From the NCBI RefSeq assembly GCF_036324505.1, contig NC_086370.1, forward strand, positions 22,530,290 to 22,594,289: a stretch of 64,000 nt of DNA, read 5' to 3'. This DNA is from Eleginops maclovinus (Eukaryota > Chordata > Actinopteri > Perciformes > Eleginopidae). The notes under the pieces are model-generated. The model was given only the letters and a program-made list of their open reading frames with translations, did no database searches and was not told the origin of the DNA. Positions 28,586 to 39,869 of the stretch are shown here, piece by piece. A program made the translations under genes and the position numbers. Each line of letters starts with the position of its first letter. Positions within the stretch are counted from its first letter, which is position 1.

Positions 28586-28946
28586 ATAGGTAGTATTTAG
28601 TGTCTCTACTGTCTCCATGCTTTAGTGTTCAGAAAGCTCTTTATGTTTCTCATACTACCTGTGCTGCAGCACCTCTTTTCACCCTCTGTCTGAAACCAGA
28701 GCCCAGTCTGCTCTGATTGGTTAGCAGACCTGGCTCTGTTGTGATTGGTCAACTGCTTAGAGATGTCCCGCCCCCTATCATATACAATGTGTTGGAGCAC
28801 AAGCCAAGTGAAGGGGTCCAATGCAGGCATTTCAGGCACACCTAACACAGGGAATTTAGCCTCTGCAGACCATTTACATGCACTCAAACCTATAGTACAC
28901 ACTTTGGGAAGAGGAAAACCCCCAAAACTGAATAAAACTGTTTTAA
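28586..28946 (+). mobile_element. TTAA MITE, nearly complete
   Basis: Starts inside the left-end segment ('ggtagtatttagtgtctct'), contains all conserved blocks including two ATTGG boxes (28716 and 28744) and 'gatgtcccgccccctatc', and ends with 'actgttttaa' where TTAA is at 28943-28946. The sequence 'tctctactgtctcc' joins a unit-like end directly to the body and lacks the 'cctgggacat' of other copies, so an array may have contracted here. The two overlapping frames in it are not genes. Confidence 0.88.
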
Positions 28947-29243
<297 letters not shown>

Positions 29244-29369
29244 AGATGGTCCTCATGGGTCACATAAGACTTCTGAATTATTCATGACGGACTTTGAAAC
29301 AAACAGTAAAGGATGCATCAGTTCACTTAGCGGTTGCCAAGTTGGCGACAGCGAAAGGAAGAAGAAGAG

Positions 29370-29371
<2 letters not shown>

Positions 29372-29431
<60 letters not shown>
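29372..29431. repeat. (TG)n microsatellite
   Basis: About 30 pure TG units. Confidence 0.99.
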
Positions 29432-29433
<2 letters not shown>

Positions 29434-29629
29434 GAAATGAACTAAGAGAGAGCACCAAAGAGTGCAGAGTCAAGGCTATTATTGAATTTGATTATCTGGC
29501 GCTCGGCCGGCTGTACAGATGCATTGTCACAGACTTTGCATCGAACATCTGAACTGATACCCGGAGAGCGGGAAGAAAGAAAGCTTTGACAAAATGTAGA
29601 CGCTGCAAGTGTGAGTTTGTGTAGGGCAT

Positions 29630-29736
<107 letters not shown>

Positions 29737-29924
29737 GAAGAGGAGGTTACTCAATGGGAAACCTCCTCTTTCTCCATTTTTCTCCATGCCCGGACAAGCA
29801 TCAATATAACGACTTCCTCCGTACGGCGTCTTTAATCAAAGGGGAAGAAAAGAGCGGCCGTTTCACTACATGACTGTAATCAATGGACGTGCAGCCCCTT
29901 GATGAGCTGCAGTCATTCGGAAGT

Positions 29925-29952
29925 GCACACACACACACACACACACACACAC
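29925..29952. repeat. (CA)n microsatellite
   Basis: About 14 CA units. Confidence 0.97.
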
Positions 29953-30860
29953 TCCAGTTCTGAGCCTCATTTGCATGTAAATCAGTGCTTTTAGGAGCTG
30001 AGATGAGATGCGGTGCGGGAATAAGCTGCTCTGCTATACAATCACCTTGGCATAAGAGTCACATTATTTAAAATGTTTCAAATTGTACAACATTTATGTT
30101 AAACTGGTGTCACAGAAACACAAATACATCCAACAGACTCAACGTGTCTCGTCTCAAATGCTCTGTTAGCTTGCATTGTTCAAATTAAATTGTGTTGGCG
30201 TTTACTAATGCATCATCATGCTGCCACTTTGATCAAATTGTGAAAAGCTTTGTGATGCATCCCAACCTGAAACCCTGTCCAAATCCCAGCGTACATCAGA
30301 GGACTTATTACACACTCATCGTTTGATGAATGAGCCTTTTGTTTCCGAACTGAAAGGATAAATTGAAATCATCAAAGCTACACTAAAGCAACGCAGATAC
30401 TTAAATATTTGTCCTAATTCACGAGGTAATACATCCCTTAATGTCTGTTAGTTTTGATGAACACCCTTTGGCACCATGATTAAAAAACAAAAGATAAAAA
30501 GGGCCACGTTAACATACAACCAATGTGGACCAGCCATCTGATTTTGGCCACATTCCTCTGACACATGTGATATTACTGGGCATGAAACCACTGGGAGAAC
30601 AGCTGTGAGGACATGTTTCCAGTCTCGACGCTAAGATATGACAGTGGTAGACATCTGACGACTAAAAATGAAGCCAGGTCTGCCCATCTGTCAGCAGCAG
30701 CATGATATGAAGGGTTTACGCAGGGTTTTAAGAAATACCAAGGTCTGAAAACTGAGCTTGCAAGCAAAAGTGATATAACAGAAGCTTAAAAACCACGAGC
30801 AGTAGCATGCAAGATCTCTTAAGCAGCATCAGAATCAAGATTTGTACAAAACATCTTTGA
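29953..30860. other. Non-repetitive stretch
   Basis: AT-rich unique sequence; nothing recognised. Confidence 0.5.
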
Positions 30861-31394
<534 letters not shown>

Positions 31395-32529
31395 AGGGTT
31401 ATGTAATGTCCTGATTGACTAATAGTATTCCTCTGTTAATGAGCCAGGGTCAGCTAAAACTTTACTGATGTTTTCAACTATTCCTATGAATGCATCCTGA
31501 GTGCTTTGCTTCGTTGTAGTTGGAAGATAAGAGGACAGGCTGGTGTTGCAGGTGTCAGTACCTGGTTAGGACTAATGCTTCTCCTCTTTTTGTCGAAGCA
31601 CCGCTCCGACAGCTTACACACTAATCATGCCGGAGGGGAATCTAGCTGTTTCAATATGCAAATAGACTCAACGTGACACAAACGCGACTCGACCTGGCAG
31701 CAATTACACTGATCTTCGGCTGATGGCGTTGTGGTGTAAAGAGGTTTCCAAGAGAATAGTCTTAAAAGCAAACGCAGAGGGCAGGAGGTGTTTTAAAGTC
31801 AACCTCCATTATGTGCAGCGTAACGGATGGATGGATGGTGGAGAAGAACGGCTGAGAAATATACAGTTTGGCCGGCAGCTTGATGACCGGAGGGACGGCA
31901 GACATGGAAGAGCTATGGGAGGGATCAGAGGAAGAGTGAGAAGGATCAAACGTGGAATAGATTGTCAGGTAAAGCCCTTATTTACACAGATAGCCTGGAG
32001 AGCCTGACGTCAGGTATCAATCCTGAGCTGAATGTGTCTGGGAGGAAGATGGTACGGCAACACGGATGGCTTCGGAGGATTAAAAAGACAAGTGATGCAT
32101 TCAATTTAACTCACCACGGCTGAGGTTTAAACACAAACCATTGAGAACCAGTAGTTGTTTGCTTGATAGGGGGCAAGAAAAGGTTTGTAGCTTTCTCTTT
32201 CATGGAGGTAGGGTGACCAGATGTCCTGTCTTCATGCTGAACTGCACATCATTTCTCCCACAAATTGAAACGATGTCCCGCATTTCGTTGACGGTCTCTC
32301 TTCTATAACTTGGCTTTTATCCAAGGGCTGAGTGGGAAACAAGAGAGGGCTATCACCATTCGCTGTGTCAGTCAATCAACAAAGATGGAGATGGTTTTAC
32401 TAATGGGCATAGCCATTTAGAGGACGACTCCCAGAGAGTTTTTGGGAGGTTTTTTTCAATCGTGCATGGAGGTGAATACGATTTGAAGCGACACTACATG
32501 GGAGACTCACAGGAAACGCCTGGCTCATG
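31395..32529. other. Non-repetitive stretch
   Basis: Unique-looking. The 94-codon frame at 31723-32007 is arginine- and glycine-rich without a recognised domain. Nothing else recognised. Confidence 0.5.
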
Positions 32530-32980
32530 AAGAAGTAAAGTAGAAGTACTCAGATGTTGTACTTGAGTAAAGTAGAAGTACTCAGATCTTGTACTTGAGT
32601 AAAAGTAGAAGTACTCAGATCTTGAGTAAAGTAGAAGTACTCAGATGTTGTACTTGAGTAAAGTAGAAGTACTCAGGTCTTGTACTTGAGTAAAGTAGAA
32701 GTACTCAGGTCTTGTACTTGAGTAAAAGTAGAAGTACTCAGATCTTGTTCTTGAGTAAAGTAGAAGTACTCAGATCTTGTACTTGAGTAAAAGTAGAAGT
32801 ACTCAGATCTTGTTCTTGAGTAAAGTAGAAGTACTCAGATCTTGTACTTGAGTAAAAGTAGAAGTACTCAGATCTTGTACTTGAGTAAAAGTAGAAGTAC
32901 TCAGGTCTTGTACTTGAGTAAAAGTAGAAGTACTCTGAACTGTACTTGAGTAAAAGTACTTAGTTTGTTCCCCCCTCTGC
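32530..32980 (+). repeat. 32-33-bp minisatellite, array B, ending in a hAT-like terminus
   Basis: About 13 copies of the same unit as 12564-12962, here mixing 32-bp and 33-bp units (aaagtag/aaaagtag) and gatgttg/gatcttg variants. One unit is shortened at about 32618. The right edge 'gtaaaagtacttagtttgtt' resembles the terminus of the fish hAT-like element. Confidence 0.95.
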
Positions 32981-33831
32981 ATGTTATTACTACTCCTCTT
33001 ATGTACGTAGTCAGAAATTAGGAATGGAAACTAGAGGAATAATTGCGGCTGTCTTGTTAAGCGTCTAAATGGAGGAAACTCATTCTGAAGCCTCTTTATA
33101 TTTGCATGTTCCTCCGTCCCTGTCTACACTAAGTGTGCAGTTTAATAGAACATAACACGATACTGGAGTTCTGTTTGTCATTTATTCTTTTAAAAGCCCT
33201 TCAACCAATTTCCCCCACACAGATGGCGCAGCAAATGTGATCAGGAATACCGGCACGATTGTCTCTATCACTCTGCAGCCGTTTGTAACCCGTATCAGCT
33301 CTCTTCTTGGCAAACAGAAAAACACTCAACCAAAGCAGGGGCTCATTGCATTCTCTTTAAAATTCAATAGCTGATTTTGAAATTGAATATTCTCAGGATT
33401 CAGATGAACACTTCGGTGCGGAGCTGACGAGCGCACTCACTCACTTTTATGTTTGGTGACTTGAATCACCACTTATAGAGTAAGAAAATATATCATTAGC
33501 GCATTAGTGCGGAGTGGAAATCAAATATTTATGTCACTTGGAAAGCGCTGTATAGGTGAGAGAGGCACACATTTGGATTACAGCAATTAGAAGTGAAGGG
33601 GGTAATTATTCATCTCGTATCTTTTGGTTTTCTGCCACCTGCGTGCTCTGGCCTGGAAACATTTCCCTCGTGGCTTTTACCTTCGCCTGTTCCCCGATAA
33701 TCACATCCAGGCTTGACAAAATGAACCATTGATCACAGAGAGAGAAAGAAGTATAGATCCAGAGGCGGCTCATTTCAATATGAATGGAGTCTCAGATCAA
33801 TGATGACCCTGCAGCATGACTTCACACGTGA
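32981..33831. other. Non-repetitive stretch, possible regulatory sequence
   Basis: The part from about 33195 to 33720 is repeat-free with several TAAT/ATTA motifs and a 'gccacctgcgtgctc' E-box region. It might be a conserved non-coding element; this is an impression only. Confidence 0.25.
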
Positions 33832-34010
33832 GCAGAGGAGGAGGAAGTACTCAGATTTCTCACTTTAGCAAAAGACACAGAAATATTCTTTTGTGAAAAT
33901 GCAAAAGAGAAAGTCCTGCATCCAAAATTGTACTTAAGTAAAAGTACAAAAGTATCAGCATCAAATTATACCTAAAGTAAAAGTACTCCAAAGTACCCTG
34001 GATGATGATC
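33832..34010 (+). mobile_element. hAT-like element fragment
   Basis: 'gaggaagtactcagatttc', 'gaaagtcctgcatccaaaat' and 'tacttaagtaaaagtacaaa' match the body of the same fish family. It abuts the next copy at 34011, giving two copies in tandem. Confidence 0.7.
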
Positions 34011-34401
34011 AGGGGTGGAAGAAGTACTCCTCCTTTACTGAAGTGTTAGTAGTATTACATTGTTGTCAAAATACTCCATTTCAAGTAAAAGTCCTGCATT
34101 TTGAAGTAAAAGTACAAAAGTATTACCAGGAAAATGTACTTAAAGTATAAAAAGAACTAATGCTGCAGAGAAATGGTCTCAATATGTGGTGTTTATGGAC
34201 AAAACAACCTTTTATTTCACCAAAAAAATGATGTTTTTTGTCTATTTATATTCAGATGTTTTCCCACCAGTGCCAGGATTCGAACCCCGGTAATCTGCCT
34301 AGCAACTAAGCTCCAGTTCCAATTGAGCAGTCCTTAAATAATTGACTTGTACGTCAGAATCATACTTAAGTACACTACATGAGTGACTGTACTTCCAACC
34401 C
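34011..34401 (+). mobile_element. hAT-like non-autonomous element with both ends
   Basis: 391 bp with inverted ends: 'ggggtggaagaagtac' at 34012-34027 and 'gtacttccaaccc' at 34389-34401. The interior contains 'aagtaaaagtcctgcatttt' and 'aatctgcctagcaact', the latter shared with 13259-13273 in another copy. It has a single copy of the end motif, so it is the unexpanded form. Confidence 0.75.
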
Positions 34402-35090
34402 ACAGACAATGTGGACACAAACATTAGCTTCAAAGTCAAACAGAGAACTCTGAGCAGTAGTGAAATGCTGTTTTCTTATTTGGAGTACAAGATGAGAGTC
34501 TGCGGGCGAAGGACACAGGTTGTGTGTGTCGTAAAACAACCCAATGACTCGACTGTTGACAGCTTTATAGGTTCTGCTCTTATGTGACAAAACAAGAGAG
34601 ATGTAGAGACTCCGTGTTCCTCCGTATCATCGTTTGTCTTTCTTGAACCAGCACCAGCAAGTGGGAAAAAGACTGCAATGCTTTTCTGTTGTTCTTGCAA
34701 ACTCTCTGGAGTCATTTCAGCCCTCATCTGGTGGAAGACACTTGATGGTGGGTCAAGGTTTTCAGACTTCATGCCAAGTCGATTAACTTGCATCCCTGCT
34801 TCCCTCTCCCCTTTTTTAGAAACGAAATATCATTCAATATGTTTCTCCAGAAAACGTTACATCGAATTCACTTTATTTTTGACGGGGAACAAAACAAGAG
34901 GAGCTCAGTTCTCCTCCATCATAGATCACTGTCCCTGCGTGAAATTGCCTGAAATATTAGAAAGCATTTCTGTGTGATAAAACGTCATTTTGAATTTATT
35001 CTCTGAAGCTGAAAATGTTCTTTAACTGCCTTTCAGCAACACAAAGAAAAGGTATTACCATGTCAACACTTGTTTTAGCCTCTGGAAAAT
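34402..35090. other. Non-repetitive stretch
   Basis: The frames at 34476-34793 (minus) and 34678-34977 (plus) overlap; neither is recognised. Confidence 0.45.
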
Positions 35091-35480
35091 GACTTTATGT
35101 GAGAGTTGCTGCTTAAAGGAAAGAATAAAGGACTGTTTTGAAGGTCCCCTAGTATAACAATATATTCCAGGTCTCAGATATATACACAGCATGTCTCTGT
35201 TTGGCTGAAACACCAGACAGATCATCCCATAAACCACTCTGTTTCATCCTCGATCCAAAAGTGCTGATTCCGTGTCTGCAGCTTTAAATGCTAATGAGCT
35301 GCTGCTGGCCACGCCCCTCTGAGAGGTGATTGGGTTGAAGGAAACACAACGGTGCTCTAGGAGGAGATTCAGGTGACGAGGTGGGCGGGGATTACCTTTT
35401 TAGACAGGTTTTGATAAGGAGGGATCAGGACAAAAAGAGAGGGGACAGACGTTATGTATATAAGTGACCTTTAGCGCATT
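35091..35480. mobile_element. Possible dispersed fish repeat
   Basis: 'gcagctttaaatgctaatga' followed by 'ggccacgcccctctgagag' and 'gacgaggtgggcggggat' recalls a repeat I associate with fish genomes, but no inverted ends or target duplication are clear here. Confidence 0.3.
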
Positions 35481-37296
35481 ATATCGGGTCATTTAGAAAA
35501 GACTAAGATGTATTTACAAATGTATTTCTGCTGCGAAAGCTTCCTGTGCCGGTGATACAATTCTCTCCGCTCCTTTACCTCACCCTGTCCTCTTGATCTT
35601 TCTAATAGAAACCCATCGAGCATAGCTGCACACTCCCTGAGTTTACGCTAGCATAGGACGGCTGCAGTAGTCCTCTTGAGGCAGTCCACTAGATAACTGC
35701 CACAAGAATCTGTTACTTCTTTCCTCCTCTGAGCAATGTGATCCTGTGAAGGAGCAGCGGTTCATGTCCAGCACCTGATGCTATTACCTTGTCTCCCCCC
35801 CACCCCCCACCCCCCTCTCACTGCGAACTCTCCTTAGTCCATATTGACTTTTGCATTTACAGCTGTCAGGATCTAATTTCATGCTTGGCGTGGCTCTTTT
35901 CCATAAGCAGCCTCCCGCTCGTGGCTACAGCGAGGAGGAAGTGTAGCAACACAGCGTGAGATCATCTGATGCTACTCAACCACAGACGTTAGGATTGACT
36001 GTGGTGTCTCTGTGATGTGGCGTCTTGACACGGCCTTGCTGGACATACCTTAACATGTATGCATGTATTGGCAAGAAATGGATTAAATGTAACAGAACTA
36101 CTTAATCAGGAAGCTGTTCTGTTCTGTAGGATCATACTGAAGCTATACGCCTACTGCCTGAATCTGCTCCAGATCTTATTTACTTTTTACTTGTGGCTCT
36201 AATTTCTCCTTTTAAGAATTCAGATATTTTTTTCTCAGACATTATCTTTCTTCCTTTTCTTTTCAAAATCCTCACTTTTCTTCATTATTGATTTATTTTA
36301 TCATCCAAATGTTTTCCAAATGATCAACTTTCCTAAAAAAAAATTGATTTAAAAAAAAATTCTGACTTTTTTCACAAACTTTTCACTTATTTTAAAAAGT
36401 TCTACTTTTTTTTAAAGCTCACTTATTTTCTAGACTCACACTTCTTTCAACCATTTTTTTAATTAAGTGTGACTCTGTACTCCTACTGCCTGAATCTGCT
36501 TCATGGGTTTCTCTTTCTTTGGTTCATTTGTTCTGTTTTTAATTCAGCAGGTATATATACCTATATGTTCATGAAACAGTGTGTGAGATGAACTGTGTGT
36601 GTTAAACTAAAACGGAGCATTTTCTGTCAGCTCAGAGTTTATTCCTGCTTCTTTAAACTGTAGTTGGTGGTCGTCTGTTTCAGTGTTGGTGTATCAGCCA
36701 ATTTATAGCACTTCATTTAGCCGTGATGTCCACAAAGTGAGACGCTCTGTGACAGCCGGAAGCTCTGCGTGAATGATGAAGTGCTGTAATAAAAAGAAGC
36801 TGTAAAACCATCTTTTATTAATCGAGTCTTAATCACATCTAAAGCAAAAAGCAGGGGTTGAAATATATCTCAGGGTGAAAGCTTGTGTTGATGTTGATTG
36901 AAGGTGCAATTTAGATTGAAAATTAAGAGTTACGAGATTGCTAAATTCTAAATTGTATAAATATCCCAAATGCATCCATGAGGAGTTCTTGAAATACGGT
37001 CTTAATGTGTTTTAATTGAAGGGAAATGTTGGGTTTGGATAAGAAAAGGGCCTGCACAGCGTTTGGAGACAGACTCAGTCCTCTGTTGTGTTTGTCTGTA
37101 AGCTGAGAGCAATTTAACAGAAGGCTGATGTTCCCCTCCTCAGGTGGTTTCATTTCAAATCATTTCTGACGGGTCTGAGGAAGTAAAACTCCCCAAAGTT
37201 TTATAATAAAAACGCAACAATTTGATTAAATTCAGGAACTTTAAAATGAGTCATTTTATTTTTTCCATATTTATGCTCTTCAGATTTACCCTGCAA
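35481..37296. other. Non-repetitive stretch with T-rich degenerate repeat
   Basis: A C-run 'ctcccccccaccccccac' type block lies at 35793-35816. The stretch 36190-36470 is made of decayed 'ttctgactttttt(c)aca' motifs, a type also glimpsed at 39235-39305, 51483-51560 and 51640-51680. The rest is unique. Confidence 0.45.
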
Positions 37297-37929
37297 CCCC
37301 AGGGTAAAGGATGAGTACCCCAAAGTTTAATGATAGAAATGTAAAGTACGGGTCTCCAGAAGATAGAAAATGCTGGATGCTAATATGCATATGTTGAGCA
37401 ATTTGCACAGTGAGCTTACGTTGCATTAATTAGCATTATTACTTGGCTGATTTGGATTATTTTGGGGTGGTTTTGGGGGTTATTGAGTATGCTGAATCAA
37501 TGTTTGACATTTTCAGGATCAGAAATGGAAGTTTTAACCAGAAAGTGGCCATATGTGTACTCTCTGTGGGGGCTTATGACTACTAGGGTTGAAACCATTG
37601 GATATGGATCGCAATCTGTCCAAAACAGATGAACCAGAGTCCCCTAAATCTTCAAAAATCAACCCAAAATTAATACAGATGAGCCCACAGAGAGTACACA
37701 TATGGCCATGTTTAGGTTAAAAGTGCCAATTTGGATCCTGAATATGTCAGAAATGGACTCAGCATCCTCAATAATCCCCAAAATCCCATATAGCTATAAT
37801 GCTTACTAACACAACTTGTTATTCTAATTTCCCAACATATGCAAGATAGCATCAGGCAGTTTCTATGTGCTAGGTACCCCTACTATACGTCTCTAACATA
37901 AAACCTTGGGATACTCAACATTCCTGGGG
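37297..37929. mobile_element. 633-bp imperfect palindrome (foldback MITE)
   Basis: Ends CCCCAGG (37297-37303) and CCTGGGG (37923-37929). Arms of about 280 and 250 bp pair inward: 'gagtacccc' with 'gggatactc', 'gcatatgttg' with 'caacatatgc', 'ttattgag' with 'ctcaataa', and 'ggccatatgtgtactctctg' (37547 onward) with its complement at 37689 and upstream. The loop is about 37580-37675. Arms have diverged by substitutions and small indels, so it is old. No open frame of note. Confidence 0.85.
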
Positions 37930-38944
37930 TCACAGCAGGACTTTATGAGCCGTCTATTAGACTACATATCCCAACCCCCGCCTCAGAATGGAAAAATGGA
38001 GGGTCTGAGTTTTGCCCTTCAGCAAATCACTGAGTCCTGTCTTCTGACCCTGACCTCTCCACAGGTGAGAGAGAGGAGGTATTTTACCTGAGGGGATTCT
38101 GCAGGCAGAAGTAGAGGAGAGAAAATCAGGTTCTTTTAAAGTGACAAAAGGATAACGCGTCTTGTGCATTAACCTTTCATTAACAGCCGACTGTTGTTCG
38201 CACTTGCTCTGATTGGTTTCTTATTAACCTCACTTTCTCTCATTAATTACGCCTGTGCAAAGAGGTCTTCCCAAAATAAGTGGCCAAGACAGGAGATGAC
38301 TTTAGGTTTTTAATAGATAAAAGACATCTATGGGAGGGATAATGTGCAAGCAGCCTGATTCCGCCTTGGTATTACGATGAGTGCAGCACTGACTTTGGGA
38401 AAACACGAACGTGCTCTGGACTGAAGACAGATGGCCTTGGCCCGAGAATGTGAAGTCAATTACCCATGAGCTAATATTAGCGGTCATGAGGAGTTCTACC
38501 ATTTATTACGACCATTTTACTGGACATATGGTTCTTCAGAAGACGCCTGAGTTTATTAACTGTTAGATTATTAAATTGTAAGGACAGTTTCAAACAGGGA
38601 AAGATTTGTTGCAGTCTTGTGTCTCACATTACTCGTTCACATCTTCAGGGTTGGAAAAGTCTAAGTACAAAGACGTAATCTGAGTATCAAAATATAAAAG
38701 CAATGTGTCCTGATTAAATCCTCATACTTCTGGATTACCCGACGCATATCCAAGAGAAAAGTGATATCCATGAGATGTTTTGTCAGCAGTGTGTTGTGGA
38801 AGAAACCAAGATATTTAGGGTGAACAAGGATTGGATTTAAAGGAACACCTGAAGCATATTCAACGCTGAAACACAAGTGCCACAAGTTCAACATGTTTCG
38901 AGTTGTTTTTTGGTTTTGCATATCAGAAATCTCCTGTCAATTAA
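37930..38944. other. Non-repetitive stretch
   Basis: Unique sequence; 38180-38500 is repeat-free with TAATTA-type motifs and might be regulatory. No gene recognised. Confidence 0.4.
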
Positions 38945-39225
38945 ATCCCGCCTCCCCCCTGGCTCTTGCAATCTGCTCACTCCCCTCACCTGCCACTCAT
39001 TCCCTCATTAGCTCCAGTATATAAACCACCTCACTCTCACCTGTCCTCTGCCAGATCGTGTGTGTTTTGCCAAGCGCTCCTTTCCTATCTTGATGCCTAT
39101 TTATCTGTTCTGCCCAGTTTTGGATCTTCAGTCTTCCTCCTTTATTGGATTTGTTTGCCTGACTGCTGGACTTCCTGGTTTTGACACTGCCCTAAATAAA
39201 CATTGCTTTTTGAACCTTGGTTGTT
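38945..39225 (+). mobile_element. LTR-like fragment
   Basis: A CT-rich block with a TATA-like 'agtatataaacc' (about 39016) and AATAAA at about 39194, followed by 'cattgctttttgaaccttgg'. The order TATA, CT-rich leader, AATAAA resembles a fish Gypsy-type LTR. Defined TG/CA ends and target duplication were not found. Confidence 0.4.
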
Positions 39226-39869
39226 AAAAAAAAAGCAACAAGAAATTCTACAAAATATCTGAGAAAAAGGTCAGATTTTAACGTCAAAATGTTTTCTTAC
39301 TTTTGGCCACATCCCAAAAAAAGGTTGATCTCATGTGACCTGAATCCTCTTCCGTAGAACAGTTCAGTTTCTAAAGCAGAAATAAAATGTGCTCCTTTGA
39401 CAACAAACACTATGTGCTCTTTTCTGTTCCTCCGTTAACTCGTCCCGCTGCTCTGAAGCTGTTTCTCCACAGAAGCCTCTCAGTCCGGTCATCCCCATCC
39501 ACTGACTTTCCTTGCGGCTGCTTCCTGCCAAGGCCAACTATTAGCAGGGCTGGTCTGACAGTGGAGGTGGTGAGGATGGACCGCTGCAGGGCCGAGAGGT
39601 GGGGGGTTTGGCGGGGTCAAGGCTGGAGCGGCGCAGCGCTGGGACTGCAGTGAGAGACATGTGCAGCCCGGCGGACTCACGCTACATGAAATGTTTATAC
39701 CTCCGGAAGCCAGGAGTGATGGATAGATGGAGATAGGTGGTGTGAGGAGGCAGGGGGGAGGGGGGGGAGGGATGGAGAAACAGAAAACACGAGGTCAAGA
39801 GCCTTCGAGGCAACAGAGAGACGCAAACAGCGAGAGGGGAGCATTGTCCGAAAACACTGACAAAAGAAA
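39226..39869. other. Non-repetitive stretch with a G-rich block
   Basis: 39387-39680 is GC-rich with overlapping unrecognised frames. 39752-39771 is a G-rich block with four or more G runs. Confidence 0.45.

Noticed and set aside
31723..32007. Arginine/glycine-rich 94-codon frame as a small RNA-binding protein
   Set aside because: Short, no motif beyond composition, and no neighbouring exon.
34265..34335. tRNA gene on the minus strand (B-box-like 'ggggttcgaatcc' and a D-arm-like stem)
   Set aside because: The surrounding bases, including 'aatctgcctagcaact', are ordinary sequence of the hAT-like element also seen at 13259, and acceptor and anticodon stems do not form.
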